From positions 17,083,437 through 17,147,436 of the forward strand of contig NW_004624778.1 in assembly GCF_000247695.1 (NCBI RefSeq): DNA of 64,000 nt, read 5' to 3'. Below are positions 1 to 14,346 of this stretch, one piece after another. The position numbers and the translations under genes are program-made. A model generated the notes under the pieces. That model was not told the DNA's origin, made no database searches, and saw only the letters and a list, made by a program, of their open reading frames with translations. Numbering within the stretch: the first letter of the stretch is position 1; the number at the start of each line of letters is the position of its first letter. This stretch comes from Heterocephalus glaber. Taxonomy: Eukaryota; Chordata; Mammalia; Rodentia; Bathyergidae.

Positions 1-2880
1 TCTGTTCATTTCAGATGCCCATTTTTGGATTGGGTCTTTAAATTTGGGAGGTCCGATCTTTTTAAGTTCTTTATAGATTCGAGATAGTAGACCTTTGTCT
101 GAGGAAGAGCAGGTGAAGATTTTTTTCCACACAGTTCAGTGTTTTTAATTTCACTCCTAATGTTGTACAATCAGCACCATCACCAATCTCTAGAACTCTT
201 TTCATTTTGTGAAATGGAAATGCTATACCTATAAAATAAGAACTCCTGTTTCTCCTCCCCCATCCCGGTTCCTCTGTATTCTCTATTACCTTCTCTTTAA
301 TTTTATTTGGTATATTTTAGTTATAATTTTATACAGTTTTTATAATGTGATGTATATATGTGATGCGTAATGATCAAATCAGAGTAATCAGCATTTATAT
401 CTCCTAAAAGATAATTTCAGTGTTGGCAACCTTTAAAATCTTCTCTAGTTATTCTAAAGTATATGCTTAAATCGTATAGTTTAGCTATTCTATTGTGTTA
501 CAGATCATCAAGATATGCTCCCCTTCTAATGGTATTTTAATATTCATTATCCAGCCTTTCTCTACCCCCCTCTGCTCCCTAGCCTCTAATAACTTCTATT
601 CTATTTTTTTCCTTCATGTAACTAACTTTTCCTACTTCCACAAATGAGTGAGAACATAGAGTATGTTTCTTTCTGTACCTTAGTGAAATCACAGAGGTGT
701 TTGCTTTTTCCTTTGTGTGCTTGGCTTTACTTAGGCAAATGTCCTGAAGATTGGCCCATGTTGTAGAATGTCAAAATTTTCCTCCTTTTTAATGCTGAAT
801 AGTATTCCAGTGTTTGTAGATACTATGTTTTTAATCCTCAGTAGACACTTGAGTTGCTTTAATATTTTAGCAACTGTAAAAAATGCTGCAATGAACAAGG
901 ACACATAAATATTTGAGATTCTGCTTTCAGTTCTTTTGGTTATGTGCCCAGAAGTAGAATTGGTGGATCATAAGATAATTCTATCTTTAATTTTTGGAGG
1001 AACTACCACATTAGTTTCCATAGTAGCTGCACCATTTTTCTACCAACAGCGCACAAGGGTTTGAATTTTTCTGCATCCTTGCTAAAACTTCTACATTTTT
1101 AAAAAAAATAGTAGCTATCCTGATAAGAATAATAAGGTGTCTAATCATAGTTTTGCTTTGCATTTCTCTAATAATTAGCAGTGCTGACAACCTTTTCGTT
1201 TACTACTTGGTCATTTGTATATCCTCTTTGGAGAAATGCTTACTGACTGTTTTGTCTACTTTTGAATCACATGGTTTGCTTTTTGTTGCTGAATTTTAAG
1301 AGGTCTCTGTATATTCTTTATTGATTTTTTATCACATACATGACTTGTAAATATTTTCTCCTGCACTACTTGTCTTTTACTCTGCTGGTATTTTCTTCTG
1401 ATTTACCAATTTTTAAAATTTTCATGAAGTCTCAAGTGCCTATTTTTTTTTGTGAACTACCCCTTTGATGATATATCCAATAAATCATTGCTGAATCCAA
1501 TGTCTTCAAGTTTTTCTCTTTTAAGAGTTTTTAGTATTATGAATTTCATTTAAGTCTTGGATCCAATTGGAATTAACTTTTGTATATTGGTTTAGGTAAG
1601 GGTTCAGTTTGATTCTTTTTCATATGGATTTTGGATATGAATATCCAAATTTTTCCTGCACCATTTATTGAAAGACTGGCATTTTCTCATTGAATGACCT
1701 TGGAATCCTCCTTAAAAATCATTTAAAGTTACATGTAAGAGTTTATTTGTGGGCTCTCCATTCTATTCCATTGATCTATATATCTATCTTTATTCCAGGA
1801 TCATACTACTTTCATTACTATAGCTTTGTAATGTTTTTTAAAACCACAAAGTATGAGTAATTCAGCTTTATTCTTCTTTTTCAATATATTTTGTCCTTAC
1901 GGCCCCTTGAAATTCCATCTGAATTGTAACATGTATTTTGTAGTTTGAAAAGTCCTCTCTGGAATTGTGATAAGAGTTCCATTGAAATTGTAGATCACTT
2001 TGGGTATTATTGACATCTTACCCATATTAAGTCATTTAGTCTTTGAACATGGAAGATGTTTCTAATTATTTATATCTTTTTAAATTTCTTTCTTGAATAT
2101 TTTGTAGTTTCCACTGACAAGTCTCACTTCCTTTGTCAATTGCTAAATATTTTATTTTTTTCTGATAGTATTGTAAATGGAACTGGTCTCATAATTTTCT
2201 TTTCTAGAGTGTTTATTGTTACCATGTAGCAATGCACCTGTTATTTCAGTGTTGAATTTGAGTCTTGCTATTTCACTGAATTTATTTATTTCCTGTAACA
2301 GAATTTTTCTTAAATCTTGAGTTTTTTTATATATATAAGGGGTTATTATCTATGAACAATGATAATTTCACTTCATCATTTCTGATTTGGAGTCACTTTA
2401 TTTCTTTTTCTTTCCTAAGTACTCTTGCTAGAACCTGCAGTACCTCTTGAATATAATATCTTGTTCACAACATTGGAGAAGCTTTCAGTCTTTCAAAATT
2501 GAGTATAATAATTGCTGTGGATGCTTCATACATGGCTTTTATTATACTGAAGTAGATTCCCTATGTTCTTAGGTTTTTTAATGTCTTCTTTATGAGAAAA
2601 TGTTGAATTGTGTGAATATGTTTCTGCCTAAATTGAGATGATCATATGCTTGTTTCCATTTGTTTTATTTTCTCATTAACTATAATTTCCTATCATATGA
2701 TTCATGCTTAACCAAATGAATAAAATTTGTAGCATAGAAACCAAATCAGTATTGCCTAATATCCCTCATTTCCATAGGATATTATTTATTCCAGTGGTAT
2801 TGCTATTTATTTATAGTGTCTTTTGAAAAACTTTGTTGGGAAAGGCTTCTAGAAATTATAATGTACCATTTTTAATTGAA
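1..2880 (-). mobile_element. Ancient L1 (LINE-1) fragments, antisense, 3' UTR into ORF2
   Basis: The plus strand reads as the complement of a mammalian L1 of the old L1M type. Recognisable blocks, in order, match the L1 3' UTR (around 150-200 and 540-760) and then ORF2 in reverse (around 880-1080, 1200-1340, 1480-1680, 1740-1830, 2400-2520 and 2630-2650). Many indels and stops show it is dead. The first ~120 bases look like a separate antisense piece of L1 ORF2 C-terminal region, so at least two fragments are joined here. I identified this by remembered similarity to L1 consensus; exact subfamily and breakpoints need RepeatMasker. Confidence 0.8.
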
Positions 2881-2914
2881 AATTTTTGTTGTTGGGTTTG
2901 ACTCAAGGGCAAAT

Positions 2915-2980
2915 CATATATAAATATGATATATATCATATCTATATCATATATATAGATATATAGATATATATATATAA
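2915..2980. repeat. (TA)n-rich microsatellite
   Basis: Imperfect AT/GATA-type simple repeat directly upstream of the B1 SINE. Confidence 0.8.
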
Positions 2981-2987
2981 ATAAGCA

Positions 2988-3132
2988 GCCAAGTGTGGTA
3001 GCAAATCCCTGTAATCCCAGGCCTTGAAAGGCTGAGGCAGGAGATTGCCATGAGTTTGAGGCCAGCCTGGGCTACATAGAGAGTTAAAGCCCAGCCTCAA
3101 CTACATAGCAAGACCCTGTCTCAAAAAAAAAG
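2988..3132 (+). mobile_element. B1-type SINE (7SL-derived)
   Basis: Contains the B1/Alu core, with a 'cctgtaatcccag' A/B-box-proximal region, 'gaggccagcctgggctac' and an 'agaccctgtctc' tail followed by an A-run. The 'ccagcct...ctacata' segment occurs twice in tandem (about 3060-3110), as expected for B1 with the internal ~29-bp duplication. Flanked by a short target-site duplication, ATAAGCA (2981-2987 and 3133-3139). The structure is diagnostic of rodents; the copy is diverged. Confidence 0.85.
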
Positions 3133-3545
3133 ATAAGCAATATGTAATAAAATGAAATTTCTGGTAAAATTTTTTTAAAATTCTTAAAAATGATGAGATC
3201 ATCTCTTTATTTGCAGCTTGTCTGAAACTTTGTTCCTTTTCTCCCTTAAATAAGGTGCTCAAAATATCCAGGTAACACCAGAGACATCTATTTGCCTTAT
3301 AAGTCACTCTAGAACCTTGTCATTTTGTCAAAAGTATAATCTCAGTCTGCAGACTTCAGAGGAGTAGGACTCCTAGGTAGCAGAAGGAAATATCCTGACT
3401 AGTTAGAATCCTGGCTGTGTTTCCTCACAAAGTGGCAGATGAGCTGTGATTCTCAGTGTGATGCACTGGCATGGAAGTGGTGAAAGAAAATTATTCTTGG
3501 TCAACCTACATCAGGATGTTGATTTTTGTAGGCAGAGGGCCTGAG

Positions 3546-3597
3546 TGGAGCTGGATGATAGAGTACTTGTCCAGCATGGACACTTCCCTTCCCAGCA
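3546..3597 (+). mobile_element. Diverged ID-like/tRNA SINE fragment
   Basis: Resembles the tRNA-derived core of rodent ID SINEs ('tggatgatagagtacttgtc' then 'ccagcact'). It is old, with no clear tail or target-site duplication. Confidence 0.4.
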
Positions 3598-5991
3598 CTG
3601 CAGTCAATCAATAAGTGAAAGAATTAGGGAACAGTGAGAAAGTTAGGAACCTGAAAAACAAAAGTGAACAAATCTTTCATAAGTTTACAAAGAATAGCAT
3701 AAGAAGTGGCATTATTTATTATAGATCATCCTAATAAAACAAATACTATTCAATGTTGACCCAGTGTCTAGTTAATTAAAATATTATATCAATAGTACAT
3801 ATATTAAGTGGAGACAATACAATTCACCTGCACAAATTAAATAAGGAGAAAACAGTGAGAATAGAGGAGTTTAGGAAACTGCTCAAGAATATTTATCTTT
3901 TAAGTAGCTATAAATTTATTTCTAGTACAAATGTGTCAATCTCATTGGCTATGGCCTTTCCACTCTTTTGTACCTCTTTGAAGAGAAATCTGAAAAAAAT
4001 CTGTCATTCTGAGCCTTGACTTCAAAAGCTTTGCAGTTCTCACTGTTAAGCCGGGGGCCTTGAGAATCAGTAAAGTCCTACCCATTCTAGTTTTGGGCTC
4101 CTTTTAATTTGACAGATCTAAATGTTCCCTTCCTCTTTCCAGTTCTCACTGAAAATGAGAGCAAATAATGTTCATCCTAAGTAAATACTTGTCTCCCCAC
4201 AACTGAATAAGTCATTTGTTTTCTTTGTAGTCTTAATAGCAAAATTTCACAAACTTGCAACTATATTAAAATCGAGGTCAACATAAAGCAATTTTGGAAA
4301 AAAGTCTCTTTTACAATCTAAATATATATATAAGGAATGTTGAATGTTATGATTCAGTATATTGTTTTGGGTCCCATAAGTCTTTTGTGCTTTTAATTTC
4401 TTTGTTTCCTCATGTTGAAAGTATTTTTTACTACGAATTTTTTTTTACCAAAGATATATTCAGTTTTGCTACTGATAGTGACATTTGTTTACTTTTTGGA
4501 AGAATATAATTCTTTTCTTTTTTTTTAGTATCTCTCTTACTCTCCCAAAATAATCCAAGTGGCTAATTAAAACACTGATTGACTTTCTTAGGACCTTAGG
4601 CCAGAAGCTATATTTATTTATGATCACATGGCCTCATGCTGTATTCTTTGTGTCAAATATCATAGGTAGTTATTATTGTTGCCATGTCTTTAATATAATT
4701 ATTCTAACTTTAATTTATCATGTTTTTTTAAAGCATGAGCTAAAAATGGGTTCTATTTTACAGATACCTTAAAATTATCCTCAGTTTAATGTCTTTTTCA
4801 TTATTAATGAAGTTTTTTTCCATCTAGCCATATTTTCCTGAGCTGAATATATAGTATATTCAAGTGAGCAACAACTTCACAGTTTAGACACAGGATTGGA
4901 AACCATGCGTGCCTGGCAGTTTCATCAATTGAGGCAATTATATTGCTATGAGACTAGAAATAATTATGATGTATTAAAGAAATTTTATTAGATATAAAGC
5001 AAATGCCTTATTTATTACTTTCAAATATAATAAATGTAAGCAACCTATTAAACTTCAACCCAGGCCATAAGGTCATTGTATGTATATGAAATAAATTACT
5101 TTCCATTAGAAAAGAAAAATGGAAACATTGCAGCAGCAACTCTGTACACTGAGTTTGTTTTATCCATCCACGACTTGTCTTTAAGCTTTGCAATCATGGT
5201 AACCCCAATGGAGGGAATGGTAAGCAGAGTTTTCATGTAGGTGTGCTAGTTGACACGGAAGCCACTGTCCTTATGTGGCAGTTGACATTAATTAAAATTG
5301 AATAAAATGAAAAAAATCCTCACATATTAAGTCCTCAGCAGCTGCATGTGGCTAGTAACTACTACATGGACAGAACACATGCAGGATATTTACGTTTTCT
5401 CAAGAAGTAACAAGGGGCAATGATTTTTCATAGTATTTAGTGAATTACTTTAAATTTTGGTTTCACCTGCGAGTAATTCAGAAAAGAGAAGCAATAGTGC
5501 CAAAGAAATGACAACCGTGATCCTAAATAAAGACACATTACGTCTATGCATGAAGGTTACAGGTTACTTGAGTCTCATCTAATTGGTATCCTTGGTAATT
5601 AAAGATTACCATTAACAAAACAAATGAAATCAGGGAGCAGAACAGTGAAGTTCAATACACACAATATGCACACTCGTACACACACACACACACACTCTCA
5701 CATAGTTTCAGATTCTTGCTGAAGGAAAAGGCAAGACCAAAGTAATATACCATAATGTTAGGGGAAAATATGTGAGAATGAACCATTCAATTTAGAGTTG
5801 CTTAAAGTGGGGCATCATAGGGAAGCCCCCAATGTATTTCTGTATCCTGTCATTATTTCTAGTTTTCATTTCAAAGAGAGTACAGCTATCCTGGCCCTCC
5901 TGATGTTGCTGTCTTAGACTTTATTCTGAAGTGAACTATGGGAAGACTGTCAAGTAGGATGAACTGGCTTTGAGTCTAAATATTCCTTCTT

Positions 5992-6004
5992 AAAGCTCTA
6001 TGCT
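5992..6004 (+). repeat. Target-site duplication, left copy, of PFDN4 retrocopy
   Basis: AAAGCTCTATGCT, identical to 6688-6700. It abuts a TTCTT/AAAG site compatible with L1 endonuclease cleavage. Confidence 0.92.
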
Positions 6005-6687
6005 GAGTCCCAAGATGGCGGCCACCATGAAGAAGGCGGCTGCAGAAGTCAATGTTACTTTCGAAGATCAACAAAAGATAAATAAATTTGCGCGGAATAC
6101 GAGTAGAATCACAGAGCTAACAGAAGAAATAGAAGTGAAAAAGAAACAACTCCAGAATTTAGGAGATGCTTGTGACGACATCATGCTCGCAGATGACAGC
6201 TTAATGATACCTTACCAGATTGGTGACATTTTCATTAGCCATTCTCAAGAAGAAACACAAGACATGTTAGAAGAAGCAAAGAAAAATTTGCAAGAAGAAA
6301 TCGATGCCTTAGAATCCAGAGTAGAATCAATACAGCGGGTGTTAGCAGATTTGAAAGTTCAGTTATATGCAAAATTCGGCAGCAACATAAACCTTGAAGC
6401 TGATGAAAGTTAAACATTTTATAATACCTTTTTAAATTTGTTTAATAAACTTGAATGTTGTTTAAATATGATAATTTCCCTTCAAATGACATGGAAAGGA
6501 AAACTTTCTTTCTTTAAAGTTTTCATTTATTTAGTGGAAACTTGCCTATTTTCACATCTTGCTTATTTATTTTATATTTTTAAAAGAAGACAGTATTCAT
6601 CTATGTATTTTGCATGATGATTATATCAATTCTAGGGGTTTTATGTCATGTTATTAAAATCAGTTAAACAAAAAACAAAAACAAACA
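6005..6687 (+). pseudogene. PFDN4: PFDN4 (prefoldin subunit 4) processed retrocopy, open reading frame intact
   Basis: Intronless copy of prefoldin subunit 4, a component of the cytosolic prefoldin chaperone that hands unfolded actin and tubulin to the TRiC/CCT chaperonin. The parental start is at 6015 (MAATMKK...) and the frame runs to the stop at 6414-6416, giving 132 residues; the parental protein has 134 from memory. Both coiled-coil helices and the C-terminus (...NINLEADES) are preserved. I see two in-frame single-codon losses, near residue 11 and in the D-D-D-C run before LMIPYQ, and a few substitutions. An in-frame ATG at 6000 adds five residues but lies in target-site DNA. A 3' UTR, an A-rich tail (about 6667-6690) and 13-bp flanking repeats AAAGCTCTATGCT (5992-6004, 6688-6700) prove L1-mediated retroposition. 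No promoter is evident. It lies in sense orientation inside DCC, so it could be transcribed within the intron. Whether it is translated is unknown. Confidence 0.93.
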
Positions 6688-6700
6688 AAAGCTCTATGCT
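6688..6700 (+). repeat. Target-site duplication, right copy, of PFDN4 retrocopy
   Basis: AAAGCTCTATGCT after the A-rich tail; a perfect 13-bp match to the left copy. Confidence 0.92.
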
Positions 6701-9700
6701 TTTCTCATCTCTGGAACAAGATAATCACCATACCACCTGCTAAGTTTCTGGTGAGGATTAGTACAATAAAACATTTCAGTGTTGGCACCATGTGCCCCAG
6801 ACAAGCACTCTATTCATTATCCTGACACCCAGTCTCCTTCCGGAGTCACTCTTCTTTTAAAGCACCTACCAGCCTTTCTTCTCATCTTGTGTTTTCTATG
6901 TTCTACTTCCTTCTTTCCTTCCCTTCTCTCAGCAACCCAAAGGAATGAGTGAGGAAAGTAACAAAAGAATGACACCAAAGTGAAGGAAAAGGAGACAGGA
7001 AATGGGAAGCGAAGAAGAGATGGCAACCATTTGGTCTTTTAAAGCTTTATTTAAAAATTTCTGATTAAAAATTCATTTTACCGTATTTATCTTTTTTTCA
7101 TATTTATCTTAAGCAGTCAGTTCAACAGACTTTTTAAACCAAAGTAATGATTTGTTTACTAGCATTCACTAAATAAACGGCATTTGTATTTCTTATAAAT
7201 TGAGTCTTTAGGTGGTCATATAATATTCCCATTTGTTCTATATTTAAAGCAATTTTTTTCAAAAGAACTATGAACAGAAAGAGGAAACCCTATGTGTTTG
7301 GTTATAATGTCACTAGCTAATTTCCTGATGTAAAGCTTTGCTGAGAAATCATTTCATTAAGTGCTCCATTTGTAAGATACGTGCAGCACTTTGTAACCTC
7401 AGCATTTACTCAATCATTTCCCTGCCTCTGAGGGCGCTCGGCCAAAGCCCACCTCACCAACTGAAGCAACTAAACCGGGTGAAGAATGTTCATTCTGCTA
7501 TAATTGGTGAGCAAAGGGGTGCACTGCAAAAAGATCCAGAGAAAAACCCAGACCTTCTAATCCTGGCACAGTGCACGTGAGAACACATTAGGTTCTCAGG
7601 TATTACCTGTGTCTTCTCTGGCCAAGTTGCTTACAAGTGGACCTCATCTTCTCCATTTTGAAAATGTAACTGCCCATCCCTGTGCTATACACTTTGTAAC
7701 ATTGTTGAGATAACTGAAGAAGAATTGTTTTTACTACCAAAGCATGTACATACGACTTTGCTTTGCCTAAATACAGTGGAAGGTACCATATAAATCTGGT
7801 TGCACCCACCAAAGTAGATCCAAAAACCCTAAGCAGACTATCCCCAGTCTGAGACTAAATAACCTCAAATCCACTAGCTCATCTAATGGAAAAAATAGAG
7901 ATGAAATTATTTGGAAGGGTATCTTTAGTACACGCATCACTTTCGTACCGCTCAAAGCAAAGAATGCACTATGCTTCGAGTTGCTCTGACAGCCAGTGAC
8001 TTCTATCTGTGATAGCTCTTCTTCCCTATACCCAAGATGACAGAGCAGAAATGTCTTCTCTTCCTTATCATTTCCTAGACCTTACAAAGATTTCATCTCA
8101 CTATCAGAGGCAACATCTGAAGTCATTCTCTATTTTTTCATTCTCCACCGCCCCTTCAAATATATCCACAAATAATGTTGCAAAAATCTTTTGCTCTCCA
8201 TTCATTCCGTAGCACGTCAGTCAGGTACTTGTGATCTTTGTCTAGACAATTGCAATAGCCTCTGAAGTATACCTGCTTTCAACATCTTTTCCATTTTTCT
8301 TGGACTACATAGTTCTGGGAAATCAATTTCCCTAAAAGCAGAGTTTGACACTTGGTCAAAATGTTAATTCACCATCTCTTAGATGATAAAAGACAAGTAG
8401 TACAGAGAATAAGAGGCTGAGCTTTGGAATTAGACATTCTATCACTTACTATAAAAAGATGATAGTCATTCATCCATTCAACAAGCATTTATTACCCATT
8501 GATCAATATTTCTCCATCTCTCCCTCAGTTACAGTTACACAGGAGAAATGAGCTCTTGTGTTCCATGGCACAGTAAGGTAACTATATAGATAATGAAAAT
8601 TTACCATGTATCTCAGAAAAGCGGAACCAAAAAGGATTTTGGGTGTTTGTAACATAAAGAAATGGTAAATGTTTAGGGAGATATATTTGCTCTGATTGGA
8701 GCATTGCTCAATGTATACATATTACAAAGCATCATGATGTACACAAATATGTACAATTTTTATATCGCTAAAACTATTTAGTACATTCTCTATGCCATGT
8801 ACTGGATTAAGGTAAGGAGTAAATAAAGTAGTGAATTGTGTTAAACAAAGTCTAATGGAGCATGCCATATGTATTAATACGTGGAGAAAGAGAAGGAATA
8901 GGAAAAGAGTTGTTACCACTGTCTTCACATTGTATTTGCAGCATGTACTATGCTGTAACCACTTTGAACTGTTCCCATACATTTGGCCATTTCACTCTTT
9001 TCCTTCAGACTTGTCATCAAAGTATTCAGCAAACCTTCCACCATCTCCACAAACTCCCCAAATTCCAGAACACTTTGCTCTGATTTTTTTTAAACCACCA
9101 ACATAGTTTCATTAAAAAAAAAAATCATCAGAGAAAATAAGGCGGCTTTTTACTTTGGAGAGAAGGTAAAAATATTTACACACCCTGGAAAATGCATGAC
9201 AATATCTAATAGACAAAAAATGCTAGATGATAATTTTGAGTAAAAATATGCATGCACAAAGAAGGCTTGAGTGTAAATATACAAGTCCAAGAAGGAAATT
9301 TGCACCATCTTTGGATCCATCTTCCATGAATGAAGTCATAGATATTAGGAGGTACAATGTTGGATCAAAAAATTCTGAGGTCTGTGTTCAAATTGACTAG
9401 GGAGGACTAGCTATTTGACCTCCAATGAGAAAGACGGTCTTTCTATATCTTATGCATTTATCAACTCAGCATACATTTGTTAAGCACTTTCTATCTGCTG
9501 AGCAATGAAATATTTTTTAAGGTTTTTTTTTAACCTGATTTCCTTCCTGATACTAAACCTAAGTAGATTAAAGAAATTTTACCTTAATTTTTCTTTCTGG
9601 ACTGGTATACTTTCTCACACTGACTAGGGGACTGGCTGGTAGCTACAAGACTGGTTAATGACCAAATCATGTTATAATCTGACCATTGTTTGGACTGTGC

Positions 9701-12700
9701 TCCTGGGAAAGGGAAAAATAAAAGAAAATCTTTATTAGGGTACTAGATTAGCCATTAGTTAAATTTACAAAGGCAGATACGTAATGAAGTAGAACTGAAT
9801 GTATTACATAAATTGCATCTTCCTCAAATATGAATTGTTCATCCTCTAAAGATCAATGCAATCAGTTGTGTCTACTGTCCACCCATTAAACTTAATTAAA
9901 CAGTTCAGGTCCAGTAGGGTCAAAGGTGTCCAGTAACATTTAGCATCTGACAGCAAGTAGTGGCCTCTCTTCTGAGAATGTAGTAGCTCTGGTTTGTTGC
10001 AATGAGCAGGTGTCTGCGTTAGGAAACAGCAACTCCTCTAATTTTCTCTAATTGTTTTATTGGCAGTGTTAACAGAGAAAGAAAAAAGATGAAGGGACAT
10101 GGGCTCTGACAAGCACTTGGCATGGATGAGGCCATGGACTGATGTACATAATGAATAAAAGACTATGGGCTGTCAACCTGGCACATGCCACTGGCATTTA
10201 ACTCACACAAAATATTAATTAAAAATAATGATGTTCTTCTCTCTGGCTCTCTTACCAAGTATAGTGCTTTGGTCTAACCCTGAGGAGATGCTGCATATCT
10301 CTTGGTTTGTTCCCTCTCCCCTGCGGTCAACATTCATCTCTTCATGGAAGATTCAACAAAATCTCTTAAAATAATGGCTCTCTTACCCACCAAGTCTCTC
10401 GGGAACATGAACCAAGGCTTCTCCTGATTACCTCTTCCTTGTCTTTGACAACAATCCCTATAATCAATGATTGTGCATTTATTCCCCATTTTTCTGGTCA
10501 CAGAGGCAGTGCTGGCCAAAAGCCATCCATTTTGGATGTTCAGAGTTATTATGTATTTCTGCAGCCTCCTGTATTAAAAATTGATATGTTCAATAAAAAG
10601 ATTGGCCAAACAAGGGCAAAAATCTTAAAGATTTAATTTGTGATTTGTGGAATCACTCAGAATATCCACAATGGAAAATAATTCCCATGGATATCTATAA
10701 ACTTCCACACTATTCAAGTATGGTTAAATCAGTAAATTAAAATAAGAAAATACTGCTATACTTTATTTTGCAGAAAAAATTGATAAATTTTTCAAGGCTA
10801 CATGTCTGCAACATTTCAGCAAATACAAAAAATAAAATTACTGTCATAATTGTCAAGTGTACTCCCAAACAATGGGATCTGATAATAATTAATGATTAAT
10901 TCATTTGAAATTCATTATGATAATATTATATGTGTTTAACTCATTTGATACTTCCATAGAGGCAGCAATTCTAGGCAACTCTTGTGATTTAAAGTTTAAG
11001 AGCTCTGAGCATGTGCAAGAAAATAGTTCCACATTGCCCTCTAGTGGTGGAATTGTAAATTACACATTTCTTATGTAAGTGGAGAGAACCCACATTCTCC
11101 GTTGCTCCCAATTCTCTCTTAAAGTGTCTTCTCCATCAAAACACATTCAAAGATGCCTCTATCACTACATAAAAAGAGATTGAAGCAATGTAGCTCACTG
11201 TCCACTAGTTAGGCAATAAAATGAGTAACATTTGTATTGTTATTCAGGCAGATTCAGCAAAGGATAAAGGTTAATGGAACAGGAAAAAGAAAATCCTATT
11301 GTTTCCTCAGTAGATTCAAAATATAGGTTTACAAAAGTACAATGCAGAGGACAGAGTGAGCCCAAAAGATGTCTATGGGGAGGTAAAGTGTGAAGAGCAT
11401 ACCCAAAAACCACTTTGGAAAGGCAGTTAGAGGTGTTGTAGATTCACTTTCTATTCAGGTAATTCTGGTTGTTTTTTTTATAAAGTTAGTGAACTCTCCT
11501 GAGACTCAAATTACTAATGGACAATTGGAAAATACCAGGCTAAGAAGTTTCCAAGATCCCTTCTACCTCTAGGCAATATTCTTAATGCCCTTTCAATTCA
11601 ATTACATGTCTCAAAGCTAAGCCCTCGTTATCATCTCTTATTTAAATTTAAGGATGATCCTCCCTGGGGTGTGCATAGATAGTGAGGATTTGTGGAAATG
11701 AGTGATTGGTATAATTCATTGGCTCAACAGCTAGGAAATGGTAAGATGCCAGGCTTTTGTCCTAGCACACTCTGTGCCATGGCCAAACATTAAATGAAAG
11801 AACTGACTTTACAAAGAGGACTAGAGATTTGATGAGTGTCAGTATTAGCAAGATCTATACTGGAGTAACCCTCACCTCGCATTTATTGGAGGTGGATAAA
11901 GAAATGATGGATACTGTTCAGGAACCACGCAGCACCTTGATGACATACACGTTATTGTTACTCAGATTGAAGTGCGAATTTAAACCAGTACAGTGAGAAT
12001 GAATCAGTTAAAATACATTTTCTTTTCATTTTTTAAAAATGAGAAATATACACTCCAAAAGACTGAAGGGCAATAATACAATAATACTATAGAAGCTTTA
12101 ATGGGTATGTTGTTAAAAAAGATATGAACTGGACAGCTGGAAGGTGAGAACGAAGATCAAGACATGAATCAAGTGTTTCATGGACAGTTCTGTAAACTTC
12201 CCCTGCTACCTGAGTAGTAAGCTAAAGCGCTTGATCAAGTATGATATTCTTAATTCTCAATTATCATCCGAATTGGACATATGAATCTAAGACAGTCTTA
12301 TCCAATTTCCTTGCAGAAATGAGCACCTGTTTTATTGTTTTATTTCTGCTCTCCTTACCAAGAGGTATAAAGTTTTCGATTTGTTGATGTTGATATTGTG
12401 GTTGATATCTTGACTGAGAAAGGGTCAATGTCTATTTTTCCACACATGTATGCATTTGTGTGTGTTTATGCATGTCAGAACCTCTCTGAAGTTGTAGACC
12501 AGTGGCCACAGGCCTGTGTATTAGCTTCACATAATAACAATGAAATGCCCCAAGCAGCAGAGAGCCCAAGCAGCATAACATAAGCTCTGCAGCCACCTGG
12601 TGGCTCTGTCACTCATGGTGTGGATGGTAACAGTTGTCCTGTATGTAGATGGAAGCAAGCAATTATATCTCAGACTGGGGAGGGGCCACCCCGGGGTACC

Positions 12701-14346
12701 AGGGTCCTCACCTAAGGAGGACATATTCACTGAAGAAGGTCACACTGTTCCTCATCTCTTATGGGCACTGTCACTCTGGGGACTGAGCCTTTATATACAA
12801 ACCTTTGGGGAACACTCAATAGCCAAACCATAGCAGGCCTAGATTCAGTCCAGGGATACATTTTGTTTTCCAAGTGTAGGTTTATTTGACTCATTTAAAT
12901 TCTCAGGTAATACATAGAAATGTGTTGATTTCACATGAAATGGAAATCTAGATTTCCAGAAAATCTGACAACGTGGAGTATGTCTTTCTTGTGCTAATAA
13001 TATCTTATGTCTGAACAGTGGTTTCGTTTTCTAGATGAATCATGTAACTCCCAAGAGTCTTTCTGCCCTGCCGTCTTCTATAGACTATAGGCAAATCTAG
13101 CTCTCTCCCCGCCCCCTTCGTTTTTTCCCTTTCCCTCATTACAAAACTACAGTAAACTACAAAACAAATAACTCTAGCTCCTAAGCATTAGATTTTGGAA
13201 TTCCTGATCTCATTTTCCGTCCTTTGAGAAATACCTTGGCAAATGCAAATATATAAATGTATTAGGTTGAACTGAATGGAATTTGAACCACAAAAAAAAA
13301 TTTCATATTTCATTAGGCTCAAATCTAATATAAAATGTTTTTATTCTCTTTGTGTAGATGAATCATATGTTTAAAATCAGATAGTCTCTACTGTGAAAAC
13401 TAGAAAGGATATTTGTCCTGATAGAGGTGCATGCTGCTAGCCTATCTACATGGATTTTCACCATTTTTCCATCTCTTTCCCCAAAATATTTCTACTTCCT
13501 ATCATCTTTCTATTTTAAGTCCTACCTTTCTCCACAAGCAGTTTAAAGTTCATATCAGCTGAGAATTTTTATTTCATGACCTAATTGCTCACTAATTTTC
13601 TAGGACCCTAAACTCTTATAGTATTTTTAAGCTCTACCCGATTCTTTGTTGCTTAATTTTATGTACTCTTATTTTTTTCAGTACCGAGAATTAAGTTAGT
13701 AACCTGATTATAGAGGTCTATCTTTTTACAAATCGTCTTGCATCTCAATGAACATTTTACATTTGCTGATTTATTACTTTCTTAATAGGAAAGTAGCTAG
13801 ATAATATAAATATTTAAAAAGGGAATATTCTTTGTGGAGGGTAATCAATTCACTGCATGAAAGTTCTTTAAGTATTTTAGATGAAATCTTATTCTAATCT
13901 GCTTGCTATATTTGTGGTTTTGGGGTCATTATTGTTTAGAATGGCAATATTTTTAACACTAGTATTTAGGTCATATATATGTTTCTTGAAGAAAAATCCA
14001 TCTACTCGATTTTCAGAGATCACTAATTAGAGCTAAATGCACTCATTTTCAAAGCTTTGTTATTCTAATAAATGAGTTGAAGCCTTTGACAAGACTCTAG
14101 AGAACAGTTTATTCTTTCATCAAGAAATACCTAGTATCTAGATGTCACGTTCTTATCTTAGCAACTATTAGTGCATCATGCTTGGATCCATTCATTCACT
14201 GGGGCTTCAAAATAGCAGTATTGTGTCATTTGACTTTATTTGTGTGATAATGTTCTAAAGAGGGGCTTCCCATCCTATGATATTTGTTTATATCTTGATG
14301 AAGTTTATTTAGGAAAGTCATAAAAAATATTTGCTTTTAAATTAGT

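Noticed and set aside
6235..6417. Minus-strand frame of 60 codons
   Set aside because: Shadow of the PFDN4 retrocopy coding frame.
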